Source: Micromonospora sp. WMMD812 (GTDB taxonomy: Bacteria; Actinomycetota; Actinomycetes; Mycobacteriales; Micromonosporaceae). From it: a DNA stretch of 64,000 nucleotides. Location: positions 3,680,001-3,744,000 of the forward strand of contig NZ_CP114904.1 in NCBI RefSeq assembly GCF_027497215.1, given 5' to 3'. Within the stretch, counting starts at the first letter, position 1; every line of letters starts with the position of its first letter. The notes under the pieces were generated by a model, which made no database searches, had not been told where the DNA came from, and saw only the letters and a program-made list of their open reading frames with translations. Below, in pieces: positions 16,547 to 24,372 of the stretch. Made by a program: the position numbers and the translations under genes.

Positions 16547-17149
16547 ATGCCCGACGCCCCACCCGCGACCGCCCCCGCCGACACGTACGCCGCCCTGCAC
16601 GCCGACGCGGCCGCGCTGCTGGCCGGATGGATCCCGACCAGCCGGGCCGGCGGCCTGGCCCGGGACCGCACCCTGACGCTGCTCGACGCCGGACCGGTGG
16701 CGATGAGCCGGGCTCACCGTCCCGGGCACGTCACCGCCAGCGTGCTGGTGCTCGACGCCACCGGCACGCGGGTGCTGCTCTGCCTGCACGGCAAGCTCCA
16801 GCGCTGGGTGCAGCTCGGCGGGCACTGCGAGCCGGGCGACCGGGCTCTCGTCGACGCGGCGCTGCGCGAGGCCACCGAGGAGTCCGGGATCGCCGGCCTG
16901 CGAATCGACCCGGTGCCGATCGACGTGGACATCCACCCGGTCGCCTGCCAGGGTGGCTCGCTGCACCACGACGTCCGGTTCGCCGTCCTGGCACCGACGG
17001 GCGCGGTGGAGCGGGTCAGCGACGAGTCCGCCGCGCTCGGCTGGTTCCCGCCGGACCAGCTGCCTGAGCCGCTGGCCGACGGAACCGTCCAGCTCGTCGC
17101 GCCGGCCCGGGCGGCCCTCAGACGTAGCCCTCTTCGCCCCGCTCCTTGA
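16547..17149 (+). CDS. Nudix hydrolase
   Basis: 200-residue Nudix protein. The Nudix box is at about 91-115: a GGHCEPGD entry, then REATEESGI with R107, E108, E111 and E112 as magnesium-binding residues. The spacing from the first glycine to the REATEE core departs by one residue from the textbook box, as in many actinobacterial members. It cleaves a nucleoside diphosphate linked to some group; the substrate is unknown. The ATG lies 6 nt after TAGAGT, so the transcript is probably leaderless. Its 3' end overlaps the convergent manC gene by 32 bp. Confidence 0.88.
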   Translation: MPDAPPATAPADTYAALHADAAALLAGWIPTSRAGGLARDRTLTLLDAGPVAMSRAHRPGHVTASVLVLDATGTRVLLCLHGKLQRWVQLGGHCEPGDRALVDAALREATEESGIAGLRIDPVPIDVDIHPVACQGGSLHHDVRFAVLAPTGAVERVSDESAALGWFPPDQLPEPLADGTVQLVAPARAALRRSPLRPAP

Positions 17150-18206
17150 GCTCGTCGACCACGGCCTTGACCTCCTGGGCGCGGTGCCGGGGGCAGACCA
17201 GCACCGCGTCGGGGGTGTCCACCACGATGAGATCGTGCAGCCCGACGGCGGCCACCAGCCGCCCCGAGTGCGGCACCACCACCATGCCGCTGCTGTCCCG
17301 CAGCAGGACGCCGGGCTTGGCGCCGCCGAGCACCACGTTGCCCGCCGGGTCGGCCGGCAGCACGTCGCCCAGGGTGTGGAAGTCGCCGACGTCGTTCCAG
17401 CCGAAGTCGCCGGGCACGGTCGCGACCCGGCCGGCCGTCGCCGCGCCCTCCATCACCGCGTAGTCGACGGAGATCTTCGGCAGCGTCGGCCACACCGTGC
17501 CGAGCACGTCGTCCTGTTCCGGGGTGCCCCAGGCGGCCGCGATCGCGGTAACGCCGGCGTGCAGGGCCGGCCGCTGCCGGGCCAGCTCGGCGAGGAAGAC
17601 GTCCACCCGCCAGACGAACATGCTGGCGTTCCAGAGGTGCCGGCCGGATCGCACGTACGCGTCGGCCACCTCGGCGGCCGGCTTCTCCTTGAACTCGTCG
17701 ACCATGCGCAGCGGGCCGCCACCGAGCAGCTCCCCGCACTCCAGGTAGCCGTAGCCCGTCTCCGGGCGGGTCGGGGTGATCCCGACCGTCATCAGCAGGC
17801 CCTGCTCGGCGCCCCGCATCGCCTCGCGGACCGTCTCCGCCCAGTTCTCCGGGTCGGCGATGAGATGGTCGGCCGCGAAGGAACCCATCACCGCGTCCGG
17901 GTCGCGCAACGCGATCACCGCGGCGGCCAGCGCGATCGCCGCGCAGGAATCCCGCGGCGAGGGCTCGACCAGGATGTTCTCCTCGGGCAGGCCGGTGAGT
18001 TGCCGCGCCACCGCCGCCACGTGCGCGGCCCCGGTGACCACCAGAGTCCGTTCGGGTGTGGTCAGCGGCCCCAGCCGCTCCACGGTCGCCTGTAGCAGCG
18101 ACGCGGACGACCCGGTGAGTGGGTGCAGGAACTTGGGGTGCCCGGCTCGGGACAGCGGCCACAACCTTGTGCCGCTGCCACCCGCAGGGATGACGGCGTA
18201 GAGCAT
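17118..18206 (-). CDS. manC: Mannose-1-phosphate guanylyltransferase
   Basis: 362-residue nucleotidyltransferase forming GDP-mannose, the donor for glycans and mannosylated lipids. The N-terminal nucleotide loop GGSGTRLWPLSRAGHPKFL (about 8-26) is the classic signature. ILVEPSPRDSCAAIALAA (about 77-94) and FAADHLI (about 108-114) are the sugar-nucleotide and metal contacts. ATG 18206 is preferred to GTG 18212, although neither has a convincing ribosome site. It occupies the position of mycobacterial manB (Rv3264c) between the fbi genes and a glycosyltransferase. Lacking a C-terminal isomerase domain, it is the short single-function form. Confidence 0.93.
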   Translation of the reverse strand: MLYAVIPAGGSGTRLWPLSRAGHPKFLHPLTGSSASLLQATVERLGPLTTPERTLVVTGAAHVAAVARQLTGLPEENILVEPSPRDSCAAIALAAAVIALRDPDAVMGSFAADHLIADPENWAETVREAMRGAEQGLLMTVGITPTRPETGYGYLECGELLGGGPLRMVDEFKEKPAAEVADAYVRSGRHLWNASMFVWRVDVFLAELARQRPALHAGVTAIAAAWGTPEQDDVLGTVWPTLPKISVDYAVMEGAATAGRVATVPGDFGWNDVGDFHTLGDVLPADPAGNVVLGGAKPGVLLRDSSGMVVVPHSGRLVAAVGLHDLIVVDTPDAVLVCPRHRAQEVKAVVDELKERGEEGYV

Positions 18207-18272
18207 CAGCACATCATGCCCGACGCTCGCACGGACGGACGGGAGGTTGCCGGGGCCGACCGGAACGGGACA

Positions 18273-19418
18273 TCAGGCGCGGGCCCGGCTCCACGCGGCG
18301 ATGTGGACCTCGGCGCTGGACTCCCAGGTGAACTCCTTGGCCCGGTCGAAGCCAGCCTTGGCCAGCGTCAACCGGCGCGGCTCGTCGTCGAGCAGGGCCG
18401 CCAGGTCGGTGGCGATCTGTTCCGGGCTCTCGCTGGTGTAGGCCACCGCGTCGCCGCCCACCTCGGGCAGCGACAGCCGCGGCGTGGTGAGCACCGGGGC
18501 GGCGCACGCCATCGCCTCCAGGATCGGCAGGCCGAAACCCTCCCCGTACGACGGGTAGGCCGCCACCAACGCCCCGCCGAGGAAGCCGGGCAGATCCGCG
18601 TAGCGCAGGTAGCCGGGGCGCAGCAGCCGCAGGTGTGACGGCACCTCGGCGACCGCGCGGTCGATGTCGTCGTCGTGCCCCTGGCCGCCGGCCACCACCA
18701 GCGCGGGCGGGTTGGGCCGGTCGGCCACCGCCCGGGCCCAGCCGCGGATCAGGTTGGGCACGTTCTTGCGGGGCTCCTTGGCGCCGAGGAACGCGATGTA
18801 GCTGCTGCTGCCGAGGCCCAGCCGGGCCCGCACCCGGGCCTTCTCCTCCTCGCTGGGCGCGTGGAAGGCGGCGTGGTCCACCCCGTGGTAGGCGACGTCG
18901 ATCCGGGTCGGGTCGGCGTCCAGCAGCCGGATCAGCTCGTCCCGGGTGGCCTTGCTCGGCACGATCACCCGGTCGGCCCGGCGCAGCGAGGTCTTGATGG
19001 CGCTGCGGAAGAACGTCCGCCGGGACTTGTCGTAGTGCTCCGGCTCGGTGAAGAAGGTCGCGTCGTGCACGGTCACCGTGACCGGACAACCCGCCCTCAG
19101 CGGGCAGGTGTAGAACGGCGAGTGCAGCACATGCGCGCCGACCTGCTGGGCCAGCAGCGGCAGCCCGGTCTGCTCCCAGGCGAGCCGGGCGGGCCGGTGC
19201 GCCACGGCCGCGGGAGCGGGAATGATCTCCGCTCCCGGGAGCATGCGGGTGTAGCGCTCCAGATCCGTGCGGAGGCTGACCACCGCCAGCTCCACGCTCG
19301 TCCCGCACACCTTTCCGAGTGCGCCGAGCAGGCCGTCGACGTATCTACCGACGCCGCCGCGGTCGGCGGGGACACTCGTGGCGTCGATGAGCACGCGGGG
19401 CGGGCGACCGGCGGTCAC
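18273..19418 (-). CDS. Family 4 (GT-B) glycosyltransferase
   Basis: 381-residue retaining glycosyltransferase of the GT4 type. The N-terminal acceptor domain opens RVLIDATSVPADRGGVGRYV. The donor domain has FLGAKEPRKNVPNLIRGWA (about 210-228) and the diagnostic GEGFGLPILEAMACAAPVL (EX7E, about 292-310). GTG 19418 has AAGGAG 7 nt upstream. It lies upstream of manC on the same strand (66 bp apart), so GDP-mannose is a plausible donor, acting on a cell-envelope polysaccharide or lipid carrier. Exact acceptor unknown. In mycobacteria a rhamnosyltransferase (wbbL) occupies the comparable position, but that is a different family. Confidence 0.88.
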   Translation of the reverse strand: MTAGRPPRVLIDATSVPADRGGVGRYVDGLLGALGKVCGTSVELAVVSLRTDLERYTRMLPGAEIIPAPAAVAHRPARLAWEQTGLPLLAQQVGAHVLHSPFYTCPLRAGCPVTVTVHDATFFTEPEHYDKSRRTFFRSAIKTSLRRADRVIVPSKATRDELIRLLDADPTRIDVAYHGVDHAAFHAPSEEEKARVRARLGLGSSSYIAFLGAKEPRKNVPNLIRGWARAVADRPNPPALVVAGGQGHDDDIDRAVAEVPSHLRLLRPGYLRYADLPGFLGGALVAAYPSYGEGFGLPILEAMACAAPVLTTPRLSLPEVGGDAVAYTSESPEQIATDLAALLDDEPRRLTLAKAGFDRAKEFTWESSAEVHIAAWSRARA

Positions 19419-19558
19419 GGGGCGACTCCTTGATGCTGGTGGATCTGTGGGGAACAACACTCCGGGGGGTAGCCTACGCCGGAGCCGGGCCCGGACGCTG
19501 ACTGCGACCCGACCGTACGCCGAGTTGTCATCGTCATCGAGTACGTCCCGCCGGGGCG

Positions 19559-19564
19559 TATCGT
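19559..19564 (+). promoter_or_regulatory. Leaderless -10 element of the TIGR03089 gene
   Basis: TATCGT ends 8 nt before ATG 19573, with no ribosome site in between. Confidence 0.4.
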
Positions 19565-19572
19565 TCGCGCCG

Positions 19573-20262
19573 ATGGCCGAGAACATTGCCCGGGTGTTCG
19601 CCGACGCGGTGGCGCCCGACCCGACCCGACCGCTGCTCACCTGGTACGACGACGCCACCGGCGAGCGCACCGAACTCTCCGGCGCCACGCTGGCCAACTG
19701 GGTGAACAAGACCGCCAACCTGCTGGTCGACGAGCTGGCCGTGGGGCCGGACGACACCGCCGGGGTGCTCCTGCCGCCGCACTGGCAGACCGCGGCGGTC
19801 CTGGTGGGCTGCTGGTCCGCCGGGCTCACCGTGGCCGAGGCCCCCGGCCCGGTCGACGTGCTGTTCGCCGCCGCCGACCGGGTGCCCGAGGCGCCCGCCT
19901 GGCCGGCGAACGAGCGGTACGCGCTCGCGCTCGCCCCGTTCGCCATGCCGCTACGCGAGGTGCCGCCCGGCTTCGCCGACTACGTGGTCGAGGTACGCGG
20001 CCACGGCGACCACTTCACGCCGTACCCCTCGGGCGGGGCGGCGGACACGGACCTGCTGGCCCGCGCGGCCGGCCGGGCGACGGAGTTCGGGCTCGCCGCC
20101 GGCGACCGGGTCCTGGTCGACGCGGCCCGCCACCCCGACTTCGTCGACTGGCTGCTCGCCCCGCTCACCGTGGGCGCCAGCGTCGTCCTCTGCGGCAACC
20201 TCGACCCCTCCCGCCTCGACGCGCGCACCGCGACCGAGAAGGTCACCCGCAGCCTCGCCTAG
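19573..20262 (+). CDS. TIGR03089 family protein (AMP-ligase N-terminal fragment-like)
   Basis: 229-residue protein conserved in actinobacteria and resembling only the first part of an acyl-AMP ligase (LLTWYDDATGERTELSGATLANWVNKTANLL near the start, LLPPHWQTAAVLVGCWSAGL further on). The ATP-binding loop and C-terminal lid of true ligases are absent, so enzymatic ligation is unlikely. The family sits near manB and LCP-type genes in mycobacteria (Rv3268), consistent with its place here. Function unknown. ATG 19573 follows TATCGT by 8 nt, probably leaderless. Its TAG stop overlaps the stop of the convergent membrane-protein gene. Confidence 0.85.
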   Translation: MAENIARVFADAVAPDPTRPLLTWYDDATGERTELSGATLANWVNKTANLLVDELAVGPDDTAGVLLPPHWQTAAVLVGCWSAGLTVAEAPGPVDVLFAAADRVPEAPAWPANERYALALAPFAMPLREVPPGFADYVVEVRGHGDHFTPYPSGGAADTDLLARAAGRATEFGLAAGDRVLVDAARHPDFVDWLLAPLTVGASVVLCGNLDPSRLDARTATEKVTRSLA

Positions 20263-20825
20263 GCCGCCTCGGGGCGACGGCGCGGCTGGCGCAGCGCCCC
20301 GATGAGCGCGTACGCGCCGAACACCGACAGGGACAATCCCGCCCCGACCCCAGTGATCGTGCTCGGCACCACGTCCGTGGTCAGGCCACCGACCAGCGCC
20401 ACGGCCGCGGTGGCCGAGACCAGGATGCCCAGCGGGATGAGGTTCCGGTCGCGGAGAACCGGCGCCAGCGGCAGGAAATGGACACCCACCACGGCGCAGA
20501 TCCACACGGGGATGTAGTCCGGCTGTCCGAGCGCCCCCAACAGGGCGGCGCCCAGGCCCGCCAGGGCGAACTCGACACCCACGATAATCCCGTACCGCCG
20601 GCCGGCGGCACGGTTGTTGATCGCAGCGGTCGACGCCGCGCTGGCGAAGCCGACCACCGCCCCGGCGACCGCAACGAGCAGGGCGGCCACACTGCCAACG
20701 GTCAGCCATGGGTCCAACCAGGCGGGCGGGGCCGCGTGCCCCCAGCCGAACCAGGCCGCCCCGAAGAATCCTTCCACCAGGGCGGTGATGCCGCCGTCAC
20801 GGCGCGACTGCCGGACCTCCTCCAT
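20259..20825 (-). CDS. Polytopic membrane protein of unknown function
   Basis: 188 residues with about six hydrophobic segments (roughly 14-30, 37-62, 78-100, 106-122, 130-150 and 153-172), a short N-terminus and an arginine-rich C-terminal end. No transporter motif is recognised. ATG 20825 is chosen because TAGAGT lies 8 nt upstream, typical of the leaderless genes here; an in-frame TTG at 20834 would fall inside that hexamer. Its stop codon shares the palindrome CTAG with the convergent TIGR03089 gene. Confidence 0.75.
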   Translation of the reverse strand: MEEVRQSRRDGGITALVEGFFGAAWFGWGHAAPPAWLDPWLTVGSVAALLVAVAGAVVGFASAASTAAINNRAAGRRYGIIVGVEFALAGLGAALLGALGQPDYIPVWICAVVGVHFLPLAPVLRDRNLIPLGILVSATAAVALVGGLTTDVVPSTITGVGAGLSLSVFGAYALIGALRQPRRRPEAA

Positions 20826-20833
20826 GGCGGGCA

Positions 20834-20839
20834 ACTCTA
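20834..20839 (-). promoter_or_regulatory. Leaderless -10 element of the 20825 membrane-protein gene
   Basis: TAGAGT on the minus strand ends 8 nt before ATG 20825 and fixes the start choice. Confidence 0.45.
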
Positions 20840-20881
20840 GCCCGCACGTCGCCGGGCTCCGGCGCCACGAACTGCGGAGCG

Positions 20882-22879
20882 TCAGTGCCGGCGGGTCAGG
20901 CTGGTGGACTCGCCGGCGTGAGCGCGGCGCTGGGCGAAGGCGGCGAAGGCGGTCAGCGATTCGGGGTTCGCCAGGGCGCCCTTGGCGGCGGCGTTGTCCA
21001 CCGGAGTGCCGGTGAGGATCTTCTTGACCGGCACCTCGAGCTTCTTCGCCGACAGGGTGCGCGGCACCGCGCGAACCTGGTGGATCTCGTCGGGCACGTG
21101 CCGGGGCGAGAGCGCCGTACGCAGCTCCCGGCAGATCTTCCCGCGCAGCGCGTCGTCCAGCTCCAGACCCTCGGCGAGCACCACGAAGAGCAGCAGCTCG
21201 CCGGCGCCGCCCTCGTCGTCCTCCAGGTGCACGACGACCGAGTCGACAACCTCGTCGAGCCCTTCGACCACCGAGTAGAACTCCGCGGTGCCGAGCCGGA
21301 CGCCGCCCCGGTTGAGCGTGGCGTCGGAGCGCCCGGTGATCACGCAGCCACCGCGCTCGTTGATCGTGATCCAGTCACCGTGCCGCCAGACCCCCGGGTA
21401 GACGTCGAAGTACGCCTCCCGGTAGCGGGAGCCGTCCGGGTCGTTCCAGAAGCCCACCGGCATGCTCGGCATCGGCTCGGTGATCACCAGCTCGCCCAGC
21501 TGGCCGACGACCGCCGTGCCGTCCGCCGAGCGGGCCTCGACCTTGGCGCCGAGCGCCCGGCAGGTGATCTCACCGGCGTGCACCGGCAGCAGCGGCACCC
21601 CGCCGACGAAACCCGTGCACACGTCGGTGCCGCCGGAGAGGGACTGGAGCTGGAGCTGGTCGCCGACCGTCTCGTACACCCAGGTGAAGCCCTCGGCGGG
21701 AAGCGGCGCGCCGGTGGAGCCGAGGCCGCGCAGCGCGGCGAGGTCGGCGATCTCCTTCGGGACCAGACCGGCCTTGCGGCAGGCCAGCAGGAACGGCGCG
21801 GAGGTGCCGAAGTAGGTGGTGCCGGTCTCCTCGGCCAGCCGCCAGAGCGCCCCGAGGTCGGGGTGGCCGGGGTTGCCGTCGAACAGCACGATCGCGGCGC
21901 CGACCGCCGGCCCGGAGACGAGGAAGTTCCACATCATCCAGCCGGTGGTGGTGAACCAGAAGAACCGGTCCGCCGGGCCCAGGTCGTGGTGCAGGGCGAG
22001 CATCTTCAGGTGCTCCAGCAGGATGCCCCCGTGCCCGTGCACGATCGGCTTGGGCAGGCCGGTGGTGCCGGAGGAGTAGAGCACGTAGAGCGGGTGGTCG
22101 AACGCGACCGGCGTGAAGGCCAGCGGCTCGTCGGTGGGCGCGGCCAGCTCGGCCCAGGAGACCGCCCCCTCGGGCGCGGCCGCCGGGTCGAGGTAGCCGA
22201 TCCCGACGGTGTGCCGCAGCGACGGCAGGGCGGCCCGGATGGCGGCCACCTCGGCCCGCCGGTCCACCGCCTTCTCGCCGTACCGGTAGCCGTCGACCGC
22301 GACCAGCACCGTCGGCTCGATCTGCTGCCACCGGTCGGTGACGCTGCGGGTGCCGAACTCGGGCGCGCAGGAGGAGAAGATCGCGCCCAGGCTGCTGGTG
22401 GCGAGCAGCAGCACATACGTCTCGGGGATGTTCGGCGCGTACGCGGCCACCCGGTCGCCCTCGGTCACGCCGAGCCGGCGCAGCCCGGCGGCCACCCGGC
22501 GGACCTGGTCGCGCAACTCCGCCGCGGTCAGGGTCACCGGCGGCCGGGTCTGGCCGTGCGCGATCACCACCGGGTCGTGGTCGTCCAGGCCGGGCATCCG
22601 CAGCACGTTCTCGGCGTAGTTGAGCGTCGCGCCGGGGAACCACCGAGCCCCCGGCATCGCCCGCTCGGCGAGCGTGGCGGTCGGCGGGGTGTGCGCCACC
22701 ACCTCGAAGTGGTCCCAGATCGAGCGCCAGAAGGCGTCCAGGTCGGTGACCGACCAGCGCCACAGCGCGTCGTAGTCGGCGAAGTCCAGGCCCCGGTGCT
22801 CCCGGAGCCAGCGCAGGTAGGCCCCGATCCGGGACCGCTCGCTCACGTCCGCCGGCGGCGTCCACAGCACGTCACCCAC
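20882..22879 (-). CDS. Acetoacetate-CoA ligase (acetoacetyl-CoA synthetase)
   Basis: 665-residue member of the adenylate-forming ligase superfamily. It activates acetoacetate with ATP and CoA for lipid synthesis or ketone-body use. The ATP loop YSSGTTGLPKPIVHGHGG (about 265-282), the LQSLSGGTDVCTGFVGG motif and the lid lysine region (LSAKKLEVPVKKIL, with the catalytic lysine near the C-terminus) are intact. The opening DVLWTPPADVSERSRIGAYL and the length are typical of acetoacetyl-CoA synthetase rather than acetyl-CoA synthetase. GTG 22879 has GGGAGG about 10 nt upstream. It lies upstream-adjacent to thioesterase and acyl-CoA dehydrogenase genes of related metabolism. Confidence 0.93.
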   Translation of the reverse strand: MGDVLWTPPADVSERSRIGAYLRWLREHRGLDFADYDALWRWSVTDLDAFWRSIWDHFEVVAHTPPTATLAERAMPGARWFPGATLNYAENVLRMPGLDDHDPVVIAHGQTRPPVTLTAAELRDQVRRVAAGLRRLGVTEGDRVAAYAPNIPETYVLLLATSSLGAIFSSCAPEFGTRSVTDRWQQIEPTVLVAVDGYRYGEKAVDRRAEVAAIRAALPSLRHTVGIGYLDPAAAPEGAVSWAELAAPTDEPLAFTPVAFDHPLYVLYSSGTTGLPKPIVHGHGGILLEHLKMLALHHDLGPADRFFWFTTTGWMMWNFLVSGPAVGAAIVLFDGNPGHPDLGALWRLAEETGTTYFGTSAPFLLACRKAGLVPKEIADLAALRGLGSTGAPLPAEGFTWVYETVGDQLQLQSLSGGTDVCTGFVGGVPLLPVHAGEITCRALGAKVEARSADGTAVVGQLGELVITEPMPSMPVGFWNDPDGSRYREAYFDVYPGVWRHGDWITINERGGCVITGRSDATLNRGGVRLGTAEFYSVVEGLDEVVDSVVVHLEDDEGGAGELLLFVVLAEGLELDDALRGKICRELRTALSPRHVPDEIHQVRAVPRTLSAKKLEVPVKKILTGTPVDNAAAKGALANPESLTAFAAFAQRRAHAGESTSLTRRH

Positions 22880-23035
22880 TGCTCCACCCTCCCCTGGCCC
22901 TGGCACGACACTGTGAATGGGCCGTGGCGCCATCTTGCCCTACCTCAGAGCGCCATTCTGCGCACCGGGTGCCGTCGCCGACGCGTGCCCGCCCCACACC
23001 CCCACCGACCACCCTGTGTGGGTGGCCGCCGGCCG

Positions 23036-23160
23036 CCGGCCCGGTGCGCCCGGATCGGCGGTCACCGCGGCCCCGCCGGTCGCCGGCCCGCTGCGCCCGG
23101 ATCGGGGTCGGTCACCGCACGCCCCGCCGGTCAGCCGGCCCGGTGCGCCTGGATCGCCCG
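23036..23160. repeat. Degenerate tandem duplication of the thioesterase gene 3' end
   Basis: The segment CCGGCCCGGTGCGCC followed by GGATCG occurs three times, beginning near 23036, 23083 and 23135. Spacing is about 47-52 bp, with GTCACCGC and GCCCCGCCGGTC conserved between copies. The last copy spans the thioesterase stop codon (23131-23133); the other two lie downstream of it in the transcribed direction. The rest of the gap 22880-23130 holds no gene. Confidence 0.7.
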
Positions 23161-23649
23161 GCGTCGGGCCAGCCGGTGCGCCCGGCGGATCTCCGCCTCC
23201 CGGAACCGGCGCTCGTCCTCCGGTGTCTCCGGCAGCACCGGCCGGACCAGGCGCGGCGAACCACCCACGTCGACACCGACGAAGACCAGGTACGCGGTGG
23301 CCACCCGCACCGGCTCGTCCTCGGCCGAGTCCCACCGCTCGGCGACCACCCGCACGCCGACCTCCATCGAGGTCTGGCCGGTCCAGTTCACCTGGGCGTG
23401 CGCGTGCACCAGGTCACCGACCCGCACCGGCTCGGAGAAGACGATCTCGTCGATCGCGGCGGTCACCGCCGTCCCGCCGCTGTGCCGGGCGGCGGACGCG
23501 CCGGCCACGTCGTCGACGAACTTCATCAGCACTCCGCCGTGCACGCTGCCGTAGAGGTTGACGTCCACGGCGGTCATGATTCGGCTCAGCGTGACGCGGG
23601 AGTACGACGTCGGCTTGCCGACCGGGGTGGTCGAGGGGTGCTCGGTCAT
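23131..23649 (-). CDS. Hotdog-fold acyl-CoA thioesterase
   Basis: 172-residue thioesterase of the cytosolic BACH/YciA type that hydrolyses acyl-CoA. The key active-site region NLYGSVHGGVLMKFVDDVAG (about 31-50, with catalytic Asp in VDD) and the strand AIDEIVFSEPVRVGDLV (about 65-81) are clear. The arginine-rich C-terminus is usual for actinobacterial members. ATG 23649 follows TACCGT by 7 nt without ribosome site (leaderless). It is divergent from a membrane-protein gene with 23 bp between start codons. Its 3' end is duplicated downstream. Confidence 0.92.
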   Translation of the reverse strand: MTEHPSTTPVGKPTSYSRVTLSRIMTAVDVNLYGSVHGGVLMKFVDDVAGASAARHSGGTAVTAAIDEIVFSEPVRVGDLVHAHAQVNWTGQTSMEVGVRVVAERWDSAEDEPVRVATAYLVFVGVDVGGSPRLVRPVLPETPEDERRFREAEIRRAHRLARRRAIQAHRAG

Positions 23650-23656
23650 GCCGGAA

Positions 23657-23666
23657 ACGGTACGGT
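23657..23666. promoter_or_regulatory. Overlapping divergent -10 elements between two leaderless genes
   Basis: Minus-strand TACCGT occupies 23662-23657, and plus-strand TACGGT occupies 23661-23666; they share two base pairs. Each is 6-7 nt from its own ATG (23649 minus, 23673 plus). RNA polymerase could not occupy both at once. Confidence 0.55.
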
Positions 23667-23672
23667 GCGCGA

Positions 23673-24329
23673 ATGCGTCATCTCTGGAGCTTCCTCGCCG
23701 GATTGGTGGTGGCGCCCATCACGTGGGTGCTGGTCACGCTCGGACAGGACGGGTCGAGCCGAACGGTCGACCGTTGGGTGGAGATCGGTACGTTCAACAC
23801 GGCCAACCTGATCGAGCCGGCCGTCTACCTCGGTGTCGGCGGTGTCCTCCTGGGCCTGCTCGGCACACTGCGCATCTCGCCGGCCGGTCCGCTGGTGGCC
23901 GGGCTGCTGCTGGTCACTCCGTACATCGGGCTGTTCGCCGCGCCGTTCGCGGTGCGCGACAACATCCCGGACGGCTGGAAGGTGTTCGGCGATCCGCTGC
24001 CGCTCCAGCTGCCCGTCGAGAACGGCACGCTCTTCCTGATCGGCCTGTTGCTGCTCATGGCGACGTTCAGCGTGCAGCGCTGGCGGCGCTGGCCGCATCC
24101 GGAGATGGCGGCGGCTCCGGCCGCCACCGACCCGCCGGCGCGCAGCGACTTCACGCTCACCGACTGGCCGTCGACCGAGTCGACGGACCGGGACACCGCG
24201 CCGCTCACCCTCGGTTACCCGGACCCCACGCCGACCGAGCCGCTGCCCCGGCGGACCGGCGGCGAATCGCCCTGGTCGGCGCCGCCCCGCGCCGCCAACC
24301 GGCCCGAGGACAACACCGGCATCCGCTGA
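23673..24329 (+). CDS. Membrane protein with acidic/proline-rich C-terminal tail
   Basis: 218 residues. Four hydrophobic segments (about 3-21, 49-67, 72-94 and 117-133) are followed by a soluble tail of about 80 residues rich in Pro, Thr and Asp, ending EDNTGIR. No family is recognised. The ATG follows TACGGT by 6 nt, so the mRNA is leaderless, and its promoter overlaps that of the divergent thioesterase. A perfect hairpin terminator follows at 24336. Confidence 0.78.
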   Translation: MRHLWSFLAGLVVAPITWVLVTLGQDGSSRTVDRWVEIGTFNTANLIEPAVYLGVGGVLLGLLGTLRISPAGPLVAGLLLVTPYIGLFAAPFAVRDNIPDGWKVFGDPLPLQLPVENGTLFLIGLLLLMATFSVQRWRRWPHPEMAAAPAATDPPARSDFTLTDWPSTESTDRDTAPLTLGYPDPTPTEPLPRRTGGESPWSAPPRAANRPEDNTGIR

Positions 24330-24335
24330 CACCGC

Positions 24336-24360
24336 GGCGGGCCGGCACCGCCGGCCCGCC
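24336..24360. terminator. Bidirectional hairpin terminator
   Basis: 11-bp arms GGCGGGCCGGC (24336-24346) and its complement (24350-24360) around a 3-nt loop. It lies between the plus-strand membrane protein gene ending 24329 and the minus-strand acyl-CoA dehydrogenase ending 24373. Confidence 0.65.
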
Positions 24361-24372
24361 CCCGACCCGCTG

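Noticed and set aside
17118..17149. Frameshift or sequencing error at the end of the Nudix gene
   Set aside because: Both reading frames are clean to their stops; the last residues beyond the Nudix fold are simply non-conserved.
20885..23554. Plus-strand open frame of about 890 codons opposite acetoacetyl-CoA ligase
   Set aside because: It is antisense to motif-bearing genes on the minus strand, its composition is shadow-like and it crosses several real genes.
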